Shown: in pieces, positions 21,736-32,528 of the stretch
Numbering within the stretch: position 1 is the first letter of the stretch
Layout of the letters: each line of letters begins with the position of its first letter
From: Coptis chinensis
Taxonomy: Eukaryota > Streptophyta > Magnoliopsida > Ranunculales > Ranunculaceae
Length of the DNA: 64,000 nt
Direction: 5' to 3'
NCBI GenBank assembly: GCA_015680905.1
Contig: CM027377.1
Span: 8,766,501 to 8,830,500 of the forward strand
Translations under genes and position numbers: made by a program
Notes under the pieces: generated by a model
The model's database searches: none
What the model was told of the DNA's origin: nothing
What the model saw: only the letters and a program-made list of their open reading frames with translations

Positions 21736-24208
21736 TGAATAATAATTAGGCGATTATTCCGTTCGCAAATATTGGAGCGAGACCCGATATTTTATCAATA
21801 AGGGCATTCTTACTTATATAATGGCTTCCGTGTGAGGATTTACTCCGGTGTAAAATCCCGCCGGGGTGGTGGTTACACAACATTATATAAGGGGAGGCAT
21901 GTAGATGTACATGTTCATGGCGTGGGTTCTATTTCTAGCCAGCAAACTAGGTAAGACATGATCTGACGTGATTTTAGGGACACTCCAAAGAAAGCCCGAA
22001 ATAATATAATTATGGTAATAAGATTGGTTGGTTATTGGTTTAGTTCAAACCTAAAGAAGCCTCGATGGAGGAACTACATGCCTTATTTATGATGCATAGT
22101 TTGTTGTGTGGTTAATAAGTTAAAGGCCCGATTGGAGGAACTACACCGCCTTTGTATTATTGTATTTAAAGATGTTGTATTAGTCGTTGAAAGTTAAAAC
22201 TATAACTCCAGTATGGATGGTGTATATATATGTATATTATATGTTGTATTTTAGGACTACTCAAAGATTGTTTATAATCTTGAATTTGCATGTTTGTTTA
22301 TCCGGTGTGTTCATTCAATGAACATAGTTGATAAGTTTTGACCTGTTGAAGAAGGTTGGGTCACGTTGCATTTTCGATTTGTTTTGTTTTCCCTCGAGGT
22401 GATATAAATTCTCTGCAACAATGTTTTGTATTTTCATTTGTAAATTTTATTAAAGAGTTATTGAAAGGAGAGTTGTAACCTAATCTTATTTGTGAATCTT
22501 TGTCATGAAGAAGACTTTTGTTTAAGTTAAAATTTTTATTGGTTTTTATTATCCGCATATTTAAACTGTTTATGGGTTTTTTGGGAGTTGAGAGTGCGTC
22601 ACACCTCGGAGATCGAAGAGTCAGGGACAAATAATGTTTTTCCTAATTCTATCGAAATTCGGGGTGTGACACAAACGCCAAGGTCTCCACTCAATAGATG
22701 ACAATGATCTAATATCAATCTGAGCACGAGCCATACATATATTATTCCTAATCTGCCCTATGTTACGAGTCAAGTGAGGCCCCGACCAACTAGCAAATCT
22801 AGGGCTTAGTATCGAAGAATCATGTCTATGTTAGGACAAAGACATCGAAAGTACTCATAAAACCAAATCTCTAAAAGTCTCGTGAATCCCGCAATCGAGG
22901 GACTTCTACTTCGAATGTCAAAGAAGCTTTATCTAACGCCGATATCAATGTGGCATATCTTGAGCTACCCAGTCATAATCTCTCATAGTATGCAAATCGA
23001 TACATAAGCATAATATCCCAATCGTCGCAGAGAATGACCATTGGGAAACAAAACATGCCCAATAAAAACATCAAAAAGCCTTAACATACCGATCAACACC
23101 ACCACTTTGCCCTAGAGCGATCAAAGCTAACTTCGTTCGTGTATCAAGATGCAAGAGGGTTCCATATATGTAGTCTTAATATGAGATAGCTTAATCCCGG
23201 AAGAATCATAAAGCATCCGCACCCAAACGAGGAAAACTTCATAAGCATACTATCCATATTCTCATAATTTGTATGAAAATGTATCGGTTGGCCTATACCG
23301 ATACTCGAACCCGAAATCATAATGAAGTCTAGTGGTGTGAACCTTAATTCCGCCGCAAAGGGAAATGAAATGTATGAGTTCTACTCCACCATCTTCTACT
23401 AAAGTTATGACCAGTTTAGGTATACAAAATACTATCTCTAATATGTACAAACTCATTCAAACTCCTAATAACCTTCCACCACTCTCTAACACTAAGTAAA
23501 GCCGATCTAACTTCGGTTTCAATAACATCTTTATATTATAAAAAAAAAAAAATGTGCGTATAAGATAAATAATTAATTGGTCCAACTCAACTAATTAATA
23601 TTCAAAATATTTAATCAAAACTAATTAATTACCTTAGTATTAGTCACTGCGCAAGACACGTGTTTTGGGTCACGTGTAGAAGACACAACTTCCATATCAA
23701 GTGCTTCTCCAGGTGCAAATTGTCAATCAAAGTCGTTCATCTGATACTCTAGTACATAGAGATATCTATCAGTCAGCGCGACATCCTCGGGTTCTTCTCC
23801 CCCACCGTATTGTACTTCCTTGGATTCTTCTCCCTCATCGCTAATGTCATTTGTGTACTGCCAATCATCACCGTTGAAAGGTTCAAAAAGATCCATATAA
23901 AATTTCAAAAGTTTAGGTAGGTTTTTTTTTTTTTTTTTTTAACTAAGGAGAGGGTTTATAATTGAGAAAAGAGTTGAAAGTTATTGAACCGCGCGACTTT
24001 GGTCCTGATTATATAATAGTAGCACGCGGCTTTGAGAACACCGCGCGGTTTTGGCAAAACCGCGTCGTTGCTTGGTGTTTTTTTGATGTTGCTCCTAAAG
24101 TTGCTTGGTGTTTTTTTAGTTGCTCTCCTAAAGATGCTCTTAGGCGGTCGCCTAACTCAACTCTTCCAATGTTTGTGCCTTACTGGCAAATACTAGTATA
24201 TAAAAAAA

Positions 24209-24341
24209 GACTAAATCTATGGTGCGTGAGATGTATGGTGCGCCATTATATCTCAGCTACTCAGACCAAGGGATGCGTGTGTATTTAATGGCAAAGTACT
24301 AATCCAAAGGCCCAATATTATCTGCGCACTGAAAACATGCT
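24209..24341 (+). mobile_element. MITE-like repeat, copy A of a two-copy family
   Basis: The sequence from 'gactaaatctatggtgcg' to 'ctgcgcactgaaaacatgct' matches, in reverse orientation, the better defined copy at 50248-50405. Shared landmarks in order are 'ctaaatctatggtgcg', 'gtatggtg', 'ccaaggg', 'tgcgtgtgtatt', 'agtact', 'atccaaagg' and 'gcgcactgaa'. The flanks are A-rich, so the target duplication is ambiguous. Confidence 0.6.
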
Positions 24342-24557
24342 AAAAAAAAAATAAGACGTTTTTTTTTTTTTTTTTTTTTAAGAGTATTATAACGTTGATT
24401 TTCGTTCTCACGTTAAATTTAGGCTGTGTGGTCACATCGAAAATTTCAGTGGTAGCTATAAAGAGGCTTAAAATCATGTCAGAAACTATAATAAATATTT
24501 GATGCTGCAAATGGCCCATATTCTTTCTTGATGCTGCATTTGACAGGTGACAAGTCA

Positions 24558-24830
24558 AATTTACGAGCATCAGCTGGAGTTATCTTAAAGATGCTGAGGG
24601 AGATACTCTCGCATCCGCCTTCACAAAATTTGAAGTTTGTAATGTTCAGCAAGCAGAGTTTTTAGCTGCAGAGTTGGCCTGCAAACTGATAAATCAACCC
24701 TCACCTGCTGATGCACAGCTGATAGAGATAACAAAATTGCTGTAGAAGCAATTCCAGATGAAGCAGACTCTGCATACTGGAACTACCTACCAATTTTGAG
24801 AAACATTAGGAATTATTTGAACGCATTTTG
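24558..24830 (+). pseudogene. RNase H-like (RVT_3) fragment
   Basis: One frame reads SWSYLKDAEGDTLASAF, then QQAEFLAAELACKL. A frameshift follows, and the next frame gives DNKIAVEAIPDEADSAY and WNYLPILRNIRN. This is the central part of the RNase H domain found at the C-terminus of plant LINE polyproteins and in stand-alone genes. No reverse transcriptase is adjacent. It is a decayed fragment. Confidence 0.55.
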
Positions 24831-24864
24831 TTTGTGTAATTGGATAAATTATAAGTGGAACATC

Positions 24865-25056
24865 TATAGTTTGTGATTCCGAATGAAATTTTAGAATTTT
24901 GCTTGGAATTTTAGTTTTTTGAAAAAATGAAATTTCAAATATAAAATCAAAATATTTGAAATTCTGAAATTATTTAAAATTTCAAATATAATAGGAGTCG
25001 AAATTTAATAAATTTCAAATTTTAGATTTGTCGGAATTTCAAAATTCCGAACTATA
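24865..25056 (+). mobile_element. hAT-like MITE, copy 1 (192 bp)
   Basis: It begins TATAGTTTGTGATTCCGAA and ends TTCCGAACTATA, with an exact 8-bp target duplication, GGAACATC (24857-24864 and 25057-25064). The interior is AT-rich with repeated 'gaaatttcaaat'. It matches the copy at 35127-35328 in reverse orientation along most of its length. An 8-bp duplication is typical of hAT elements. Confidence 0.85.
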
Positions 25057-25154
25057 GGAACATCATAGAGGGGGAGGCTCCTTCTATAATCCAATAGCTC
25101 ATGAAGTATAGTGGTGTAGACTGTAGAGCCTCCACCAACCTTTGTGAATTGTAA

Positions 25155-25273
25155 CCCACTATTGAGAGTTAATATGAAATGAGACGGAATAATCGGGAAC
25201 AAAAATCCAAATATTTAATAAATAGTCAAACCTCAAACCTTTAACTGTTGTTTATAATAGCACACACCATAAT
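25155..25273 (+). repeat. Direct repeat R1 flanking the DUF2921 pseudogene
   Basis: It starts 'cccactattgaga', continues 'ttaatatgaaatgaga', and ends near 'tttataatagca'. A second copy lies at 29032-29165 in the same orientation, 3877 bp away. The copies are diverged with small indels. Confidence 0.7.
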
Positions 25274-26240
25274 ACAAAATATCAGGATATGATAACCACT
25301 GATTTATGGATATGTATCGTAGATATATCCCCCTCTGTATGGATATATTACATTGGGGCATCTGCAAATATCGTAGATATATTAAGATATATCGATAAAT
25401 ATCAACAAATATCGTAAAATATCCCTCAACTGTGTGTGGGTATTGCTAACTGCAAATATCATAGATATATCATGATATATATATCACTAAAATATCAACA
25501 AATATCACTAAAATATCCACAAATTATCTATATTTTTTTTGAATGTGGTCATACTTTTAATATTTTCTTTGTACATATTTAAGATGATTATATGTCGTTA
25601 TAAAGTTATATTCAAAATTTCAAATATTTAAAAAGTCACACAAATTACTACACTCGTTTGTAGGATCTATGAGTTGGGTGACCCGGCTTTTGCTCAAAAC
25701 CCAAAACTACAGTGGTAACTATTCACTCCAAAAAAAAAAAAAAAAAAAAGTGAGAATTAGTGTTAGTAGCCCCCTATTGTTGAATCCTCCGATCCCCGAC
25801 TACTACACTGGTTGTAACAAAAAAGAAATATTACAAGGTGTTAATAGGACTACGTATTACAAATATTTAATCCAAATTATGCTGTAAATACAGGAAATAC
25901 AGAAAATAATAATAAATAAATACATAAATGAAAGAAAAATAAAACATACATCCTTTCGTTGTCACTACACACTTTGGAACAAAGTGGAAAAGCATTCTAG
26001 TAGTGAATTTAAGAAAAGGCAAGAAAGACAACAAAATGTTACGCCCATCAAAGAAAACCTAAGATGCTATCATCAACTAAAATAATTCCAGCAAGTTTGT
26101 GTTTTTGACAAAATCCAATGAAAATCTACGAAAGAATGGTGAAGATTATTGAACTCAGTAGTCATACAACAATTTCATTCTTCTCCAAAGAAGGCCAAAG
26201 AGAAAATATGGTTTATTCAGTAGTCATACATGCAACTTTT
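25274..26240. other. ATATCG-rich repeat and 3' flank, no gene seen
   Basis: 25274-25540 repeats 'aatatcgtagatatat' and 'aaatatcaacaaatatc' motifs on both strands. Similar sequence recurs at 28805-28940 and near 50 kb. The rest is AT-rich flank of the pseudogene downstream. Confidence 0.5.
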
Positions 26241-26333
26241 TGAAGTATACAAAATTATAAATACAAAGCCAATCCATTTTTTTCACACAATGTGAAGTTT
26301 ATTAAACTGTTTCCTTGTGCAATAAGCCAATAA

Positions 26334-28723
26334 CTAACCACTAGCAACTGGTACCTTCTCATAATCTGTGGACTGTTTAAATTTCGACGGAAGAATGCAA
26401 CAACCACTAAACCTCTGCTGCAAATAGATAAGAGTCGCAAACAGCAGACCACCACAGGGGATAATAACATCCCACTCAGTCGAGAAAAAATCCCCACCAT
26501 TAGCATAGATATATGATGCATCAAGATGAGGTGCATATCTGTGAGACCTATAAAGATCGTATGCATGAGGCAACAAGTGGATGAAAGTTATTCCAACATA
26601 GAATGTAGGACGAAGAGCTTTGTATTTTATGTTCAAAAATACATTAAGCAGTATTTGAGGCAGTAGAAAACCGTCGCGAAGCAACCCCGCATATTATCTT
26701 AGATCCACCCAAATTGAATGCCCATGGTAAACAGAAATACTTCCATATTTCCAAGGAGCCTCGTTATGATTGATCCACCAGTGCAACCCCGAAGCTACAA
26801 AAGCACCAATTAGATACAATGGTAGCAAAACAAATAGAGCTTTCTTTTCAGCGAGCAACAAACCCTTTTGGTCTCCATCCCCCAATTTTGAGGACCATGT
26901 CAGCTGAAGAAAACGAAACTGCAACAGAAATGCAACCATTGTGACTACTCTCACCAACACCTCATTCACCTCGAGCCATCCACCACTACCCATCACGATA
27001 TTTTGCCGGTTATGGTTTGTCTTGAACAAGGCCTCAAAGTTCAAAACCAAAGGGATCATCTGCCCTAGAGTAAGAATGGCAAGCATCACAAGAGAAATCG
27101 ATGGAAACAGGATTCTTCTTCACATGAAAGACCTGTAACCCGACAAAGATGCAGATAAGTGTATTAGAGATCAGAACCATACTGATCTCCAGATCCACCC
27201 TCCAGACAGATTCCGCAGCTTGAATTGTGGACAAGGAAACTGCAAACAACTGCAGTTTCTCAAAGTAAAATGGGTCCAACCACCTTCTTGTGCTTTCTAC
27301 AGTTCCCTTGATATACGATGAGCTCTTTGAATTTAACTGCCGGAACTATATGTTGATTTGAATCTCGCAATCCATCGAATGAAGATTTGATGTTTACACA
27401 AGCTTCCAGTTTCAGGATTATAGACGCCTTCTGCAGAAATATCAGTACATGTACTTATCAAGGAGGTTTTTTTTTAGAAAGGTGCACCACCGACATTGTA
27501 ATCAGGTGCCAAGCTTAAGCTATAGCTGAATTCAGAAGGCCCTTCAGGTGTTAGTGAATCACTTGAACAGATGACTCGGGTGTCACTGCATCAAATTCGA
27601 TGATAGGAACACCTTGCTTGTAAAACTGGTCACCCATGGACAGCGGTACTGAATAACCCCAAGACTGTGCACCTTTACTGTTTCTTACTCTCATATCAAA
27701 CTTCATGTCATATGAATACCCAGAAGGGTATATCACTCCCTTTTTTGCTGCTGTCTTCTTTGCACAAGACTTCACTACCCCGCCAGTCTTGGTGTACTCA
27801 TACTTCAGACCTGGAGACAGATAAATTCTATTCACAGGACTCTGGAACACAATTTTATCAAAATAACCTGATTCATTAGAGGTTTTGTTACTCCATATTT
27901 GCTCCACAACACTACTCCTGTTTGTAATAGTCATGATAGCAGGGAACCACACACTCAACCTGATCAAACAATCCCCAACGGAAGCGTTGGCCAAAGAGTC
28001 CCTATAATTTAAGAATCAACAAGCAACAATATGAAGTGGATTATAATCTCCATTCCAACGTCCTTCACCAACTAACATTGCGCTAGGAGCCAAGGCATCC
28101 CTATACACAGCATGGCTAGTGTTGGAAAATCAAATCAACAACCTCAACCTTTGCTCATCGGAACACTAAAGTTCACTAAAAGACATGAATTCAGGTAAAT
28201 CCCCAATGCTACTAGCAACAGGACTACAATTCTTAGTAGCATCACAATTACTTCCATACTCCAATTCAAACACACGAGACCACCAGTACAGTTCCGAACA
28301 TATACTTATCTGAGGTCCCAAACTAAGCATCGAATCTTTCACAACACCACCCCCTCCAGAAAACCCACTCTCACTATCATCCACAACAAGTGGATACTCA
28401 TAATTTCTAGGCGAAAACGTCAACATGGATATCGGTTCAAAATAATTCACACTATCACATACTCTTCCCCATCAATAAAACCTGTTTAAAAAACCAAAAA
28501 AGTACACTAAAACACACAATGCACAATGCAAACAAGTCCAAAATGAGAAAATAAGCAGACCCTTTTTCTTAAAAACGGAAAAGATTGTACCTTGTTCATG
28601 TTTGAATCCAAACTGATGAGTTTGCTGAGAAACTCCATTACAAGAGGTGCAAACAAGTGAAAATATGAGTAGAAGAAGAAGACTTGGAAGTAAGAGAAGA
28701 GATATTGTTTTTGAACATAGCAT
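26334..28723 (-). pseudogene. DUF2921 family membrane protein, disrupted
   Basis: On the minus strand the start at 28723 gives a good signal peptide (MLCSKTISLLLLPSLLLLL..). Then come DUF2921-type segments in order: NYFEPISMLTFSPRNYEYPL and GSNCDATKNCSPVAS (28450-28166); NASVGDCLIRLSVWFPA, SGYFDKIVFQSP and YPSGYSYDMKFDMRV (27994-27551); FEKLQLFAVSLSTIQAAESV (27270-27210); multi-pass membrane segments; and FLLPQILLNVFLNIKYKAL (near 26665) to the C-terminus at 26340. Damage is clear. The luminal region between signal peptide and NYFEPIS is missing. Stops and frame changes occur at 27280-27550. A frameshift follows KKNP near 27100, and an in-frame TAA follows WVDLR at about 26694. Members are large plant membrane proteins of poorly known function. 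Direct repeats flank this copy. Confidence 0.75.
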
Positions 28724-29031
28724 AATTCCTTTCCATTAGAGTTTGTTCGTCGGTTTGTAATAACTCTCCACTTTCTTCCCTCGCCACCAGCACCACCAAT
28801 TAATCCCAATTATATCCGAAAATATCATGATTAAAACAAAAACTTGTTATATCATCGAAATATCGCGATATATTCTCAAATATCGTCGATATTTACACTG
28901 GTATCTATCCTAATTAATATCTCGATATTTATATCACACAAGACTAGGCATTTCGGATTTTTTTTTTCTGTTTTTATTGATTGGGAAACATATTTTAAAT
29001 GAGATTAATGACTCTTTGATGCTGGCCGGAT

Positions 29032-29165
29032 CCCACTATTGAGACTTAATATGAAATGAGATGGAATTATCAGGAACCCAAATGCAAATATTTGTACCTT
29101 TCAATTTAGAAAGTAAATCGTCAAACCTTCAACTGTGTTTATAATAGCATACACAATCACAAAGT
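29032..29165 (+). repeat. Direct repeat R2
   Basis: Second copy of the sequence at 25155-25273, beginning 'cccactattgaga' and ending near 'tttataatagcatacaca'. It contains a short extra piece ('gtacctttcaatttagaaag') absent from R1. It lies about 545 bp upstream of the acyltransferase start. Confidence 0.7.
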
Positions 29166-29567
29166 GTCGGCTGAGCACTGAAGCCCATTCTTTTGGTATC
29201 TTCACCCCAAAAGTTTTTTTACCAAATTTGGTTATTTGGCACCTAGCCCAAAAATTTCTTTTCACACTAGTCTAGTGCACGTGTAAAAACACGTGTTGTG
29301 TTGTGTTGTATTTTCTCAATAGAAAAGGTCTTACAAATTGACCAAAAATATTAATTTAAGAGTGAATTTATCCTTATAGCCATGTTTGTCTAACTTTCCC
29401 CTAACATAATGGCCCACCAGTTTTGAAAATCTGTTTTAAAAACAAATTTTAAAAAATGAAATTACTGTTATACCTTTCTAAAAAACAATTTTTTTTTTTA
29501 AAAGTGAAATTACAATTTTGCCCCTAAAACGTACACCATCACTGTTACTCGACCCCCCACATTTTTC

Positions 29568-29577
29568 TATAAAATAA
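29568..29577 (+). promoter_or_regulatory. Probable TATA box of the BAHD gene
   Basis: TATAAAATAA lies 142 bp before the ATG at 29710. The leader would be about 110 nt. Support is motif and spacing only. Confidence 0.35.
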
Positions 29578-29709
29578 AGATAATTACAGGAACCAATTCA
29601 ATCAGAGGTTTCTGGGAAGTTTCTAGCATAGTACAAGAAGTCGTACAGTGGTATCACTGGTATGTCCACAACTTCACTTTTTTTCTAGGCCTTACAGTCT
29701 CTCTTTCTC

Positions 29710-31074
29710 ATGGCTCCAGTCCACACAGTGAAGGTCCTTGAGCAGTGTAGAGTAGCACCTCCAGCAGGTACAACTACTCAAACCACACTTCCTCTCACAT
29801 TTTTCGATCTACTTTGGATAACTACTCCATCTGTTGAACACCTTTTGTTCTATGACTTCCCACACTCAAAAAACCATTTCACTCGCAATGTGCTTCCCCT
29901 AATGAAACAGTCACTCTCCCTTACTCTTCAACAATTCTACCCTTTAGCTGGGAATCTCATATGGTCACAAGAACCAAACACCAAGCCCACCCTCAGGTAC
30001 ATGGACGGCGACTCGGTATCCTTAGCAGTCATAGAATGCCACGACGATTATGACCATCTAGTCTCAAATCATGCACGAGATGGACATACTTTTCATCCTC
30101 TTGTGCCTCGATTGGGAGCCTCAGATTCAATGACCCAAGTGTTGGCGCTGCAAGTAACACTGTTTCCACACTATGGTCTTTGTATAGGATTTACTGTACA
30201 CCATGGCGTTGCCGATGGAAGCACTGCCTTGCAGTTTATGAGATCTTGGTCTTCACTATGCAAATTCACTGATGAGTCGGAGAAAATCACCGTGTTTGCA
30301 CCATTCTACGATCGATCAGTAATTAAGGACAAGGATGGCCTGGAGAGTATTTACCTGAAAGATTTGAGACACTTCAAATGGCACCTCAAAACTTTCAAGG
30401 CTAGTGAAATTACTACAAATGGAGTTGACATGGTTCGAGTCACATTCATATTGAGTCGAACGCACATCAACAGGCTCAACCAATGGCTCGTACGTCTTGT
30501 ATGCGAGAAAAAAATACCACAGTTTTATTCGTCGACTTATGTGTTAGTATGCGCATACGTAATGGTATGTTTAGTTAAAGCGCGGCGTATTGATGAGAGA
30601 AAAAAGACCATACAAATTGCATTCCCAACAGGATGTAGAACTCGCTTGAACTATCCGATCCCCACGGCATATTTTGGTAATTGCATTGGTATATGTTGTA
30701 CACCAGCATTGAAATGTGACATGATCAAAGGGGAAGATGGATTTTTAGTTGCAGCTGAAGGGATTGGAAAAGCAATTGAGGACTTGGAAACTGGAGTCTT
30801 AAAAGGAGCTGAAAAATGGGTCAAGAATAACTTAATATGTGATATGTCAAATGAACGTGTCATGGTTGCTGGTACACTAAAGCTGAACTTCTATGAAACT
30901 GATTTTGGATGGGGAAGACCTAGAAAGAGTGAAGTGATATCTATGGAGAAAAAGGGTGCATTTTCACTTGGAGAAACTGGGGATGGAGACGGTGTGGAGG
31001 TGGGATTGGCTTTAAACAAGCACGAAATGGAAGCATTTTGTTATTTGTTTGATGCTGGTCTCAAATCTCAGTGA
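29710..31074 (+). CDS. BAHD acyltransferase (phenolic glucoside malonyltransferase-like)
   Basis: A single intact 454-residue exon. The catalytic HXXXD motif is H165-G-V-A-D169 in VHHGVADGS, and the structural DFGWG motif is residues 398-402 in ETDFGWGRP. The motif YFGNC (in TAYFGNCIG) marks the anthocyanin/flavonoid acyltransferase clade, whose members usually move malonyl or hydroxycinnamoyl groups from CoA onto sugar hydroxyls of flavonoid or other phenolic glucosides. The length fits the family (430-470). The N-terminal VKVLEQCRVAPP and LPLTFFDLLW are also typical. The protein should be cytosolic; no signal peptide is seen. Acyl donor and acceptor cannot be read from sequence. No intron is present, as in many members of this clade. 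An RNase H-like retroelement scrap follows the stop by ~200 bp. Confidence 0.95.
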   Translation: MAPVHTVKVLEQCRVAPPAGTTTQTTLPLTFFDLLWITTPSVEHLLFYDFPHSKNHFTRNVLPLMKQSLSLTLQQFYPLAGNLIWSQEPNTKPTLRYMDGDSVSLAVIECHDDYDHLVSNHARDGHTFHPLVPRLGASDSMTQVLALQVTLFPHYGLCIGFTVHHGVADGSTALQFMRSWSSLCKFTDESEKITVFAPFYDRSVIKDKDGLESIYLKDLRHFKWHLKTFKASEITTNGVDMVRVTFILSRTHINRLNQWLVRLVCEKKIPQFYSSTYVLVCAYVMVCLVKARRIDERKKTIQIAFPTGCRTRLNYPIPTAYFGNCIGICCTPALKCDMIKGEDGFLVAAEGIGKAIEDLETGVLKGAEKWVKNNLICDMSNERVMVAGTLKLNFYETDFGWGRPRKSEVISMEKKGAFSLGETGDGDGVEVGLALNKHEMEAFCYLFDAGLKSQ

Positions 31075-31272
31075 ACCACATTAGGTGCTACCCACAAACC
31101 ATTTTACCAATTCGTTGGTGCAGGACACAGTAGACACAACCTCTGATCCAAAAGGGGAAAAGGCACAAGCTATCCGAGGAGGACTAGACCTGGCTCGGGG
31201 TTTGCAGATCCGATATCTCACCATTTTGACGGACTGGAAAATTTTAGTTGAAATTTTGGAATAAGTTTATCT

Positions 31273-31488
31273 TGGAGAGCCACCTCAGTAGCACATGATA
31301 TTTATGTTTGTACTTCATTGTTGGATGAATGTAATTTTCATTTTATTCCTAGAGATTCTAATTTTGTTGTTCGTGCACTAGCTAGTAGGGGTAGGCGAGC
31401 TCCTCTTTTTTTTAGTTTGAACCATGCTACTGCAGGGTCTCTGATTCAGTTATGTGTTGGTGTAAACTCTGTAGGAAGCTCTTCCTAA
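31273..31488 (+). pseudogene. RNase H-like C-terminal fragment
   Basis: A 71-codon open stretch encodes VCTSLLDECNFHFIPRDSNF, then VVRALASRGRRAPLFF, ending SVGSSS and a TAA. The F-P-R-D-x-N-F-V-x-x-A-L pattern is the last helix region of the RVT_3 RNase H domain of plant LINEs. Nothing recognisable lies upstream except the BAHD gene. It is a retroelement 3' relic. Confidence 0.5.
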
Positions 31489-32528
31489 ATTTTTGAAAGT
31501 GTTCACCTTAAAGAGGAAAAAAAAAAAAGTTGGGAATAATGGGAATCCACTACATTGGATAACTAAAATGTGTGATGCTATGGGTGACAATGTGCTGATT
31601 TCGAATTATTTCTTGTTACGAGTGAAGATCTATCAGTATTATTTTCTTTATATATTTTTCTTTCACGGCTTAGGCAATTTTAAAAGGATGCAGCCACACA
31701 ATGACAACATTAAATGACTAAAATGCCTCTATAATAGAGCTACTGAATAACAGAGACTGAAGTGAACTAGAATAAGGGTCTCCGTCGCAGTTCTATTATC
31801 TAACAAAGTGAAATGCTTATTACCACTTGACAACGCAGTATGTACAACTAGCAAGCACCCTTCATACAGCTAACGGCTTCATACTAGCAACTAGCCGTAG
31901 CAATAAGAGTCGCACAGAATTATTTGCTAAAAGAAAATGAATGTCGATCTCATTTTTGTAAATTGTCCAAAAAATTCATACGGCTTTCCCACATTCCCAG
32001 GGGGAGGAAACCTGCAATACAGTGTAACCCACTTGGCAACCGTAAGAGTCTTTCTGAGCCCCTTCCATTAAGGTCTTCAAAGACAACCGAAGAAACGGAC
32101 AAAAAGGACTTGAGAAATCTGAAACTTCCAAGTTACAATTTCCAACCATAACAAACTAACCTGGGGGTTGTGGTATTATTAACTATGAACAGAAATTCGA
32201 ACAATTTACTTCAGACCGAACTTATTTTTACTGAAATTTGATAAATACAGTTCCCGTTAGCAGATCAAGCACATGAACTCCATGCATTGACATCTTCAGA
32301 TATCAAATCTGGCACTAATGACATATCATAACATATGACCAATTAACCAAAACATTCTCATATTAAAACCGACAGAAAGATCAAAACATAATGAGTAACC
32401 ATTAACTAATATCGAAAGGACGACAACCAACTAATATCCTCAACACACTTATGTTCACTCTACTTAGTGCAACATTCAAATCTTATGTGCGTCCGAGTCT
32501 TTTTTTGCACATTATATAAAAAGATTTT
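31489..32528. other. Intergenic and 3' flank of the GR-RBP gene
   Basis: Noncoding DNA. The part nearest 32528 is presumably the 3' untranslated region of the minus-strand RNA-binding protein gene. No other feature is seen. Confidence 0.45.

Larger units (their letters stand above)
19194..22676 (-). mobile_element. LTR-like insertion (~3.5 kb), possibly a solo LTR
   Basis: This block interrupts the PMD frame. Read on the minus strand it opens TGTCACACCCCGAATTTCG, a start common among plant LTR retrotransposons, and closes in AT-rich sequence near 19194. It holds no gag, protease, integrase or reverse transcriptase, so a long solo LTR or a coding-less element is the simplest reading. Inside are a TGGGCC array (20125-20390), a TTGAC array (20560-20755), a (TA)n tract (20866-20893) and a 4-copy tandem repeat (21388-21735). 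I could not find a convincing 5-bp target duplication, so the ends are approximate. Confidence 0.45.
18240..23896 (-). pseudogene. Plant mobile domain (MAIN/PMD-like) gene, broken and split
   Basis: On the minus strand a first exon starts at 23896 with an acidic stretch beginning MDLFEPFNGDDWQY. It reaches a stop after NDFD, but reading through it continues to a donor-like site near 23630. From about 23450 to 22680, in shifting frames with several stops, lie segments such as FIGHVLFPNGHS, LEIWFYEYF and SSIEWRPWR. They resemble the aminotransferase-like plant mobile domain. The gene resumes after the insertion (19190-18240) with YYRWWNRV, GRWGAYLYFHSEVP, FSKLEPHIDQDTM and, after an intron, LERYENQVLMFDGMR. 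PMD proteins occur as host genes (MAIN, MAIL1) and inside plant transposons. The position inside Harbinger-type ends suggests the transposon form. The family assignment is from pattern only and is moderately sure. Confidence 0.5.
17630..24139. mobile_element. 6.5-kb element with PIF/Harbinger-type ends, carrying a PMD gene remnant
   Basis: The left end, GAGCATCTTTAG, and the right end, CTAAAGATGCTC, form a perfect 12-bp inverted repeat flanked by TTA on both sides (17627-17629 and 24140-24142), the Harbinger target duplication. Both subterminal regions carry copies of the near-palindrome GCGGTTTTGGCAAAACCGC (about 17820-17950 and 24030-24065) and 'ttggtgtttttt' motifs. These shared features support one element rather than two unrelated solo ends. 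Inside, on the minus strand, is a broken plant-mobile-domain gene, split by an LTR-like insertion (about 19194-22676). No Harbinger DDE transposase or Myb-like protein is visible, so the element would depend on one supplied elsewhere. Confidence 0.7.
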
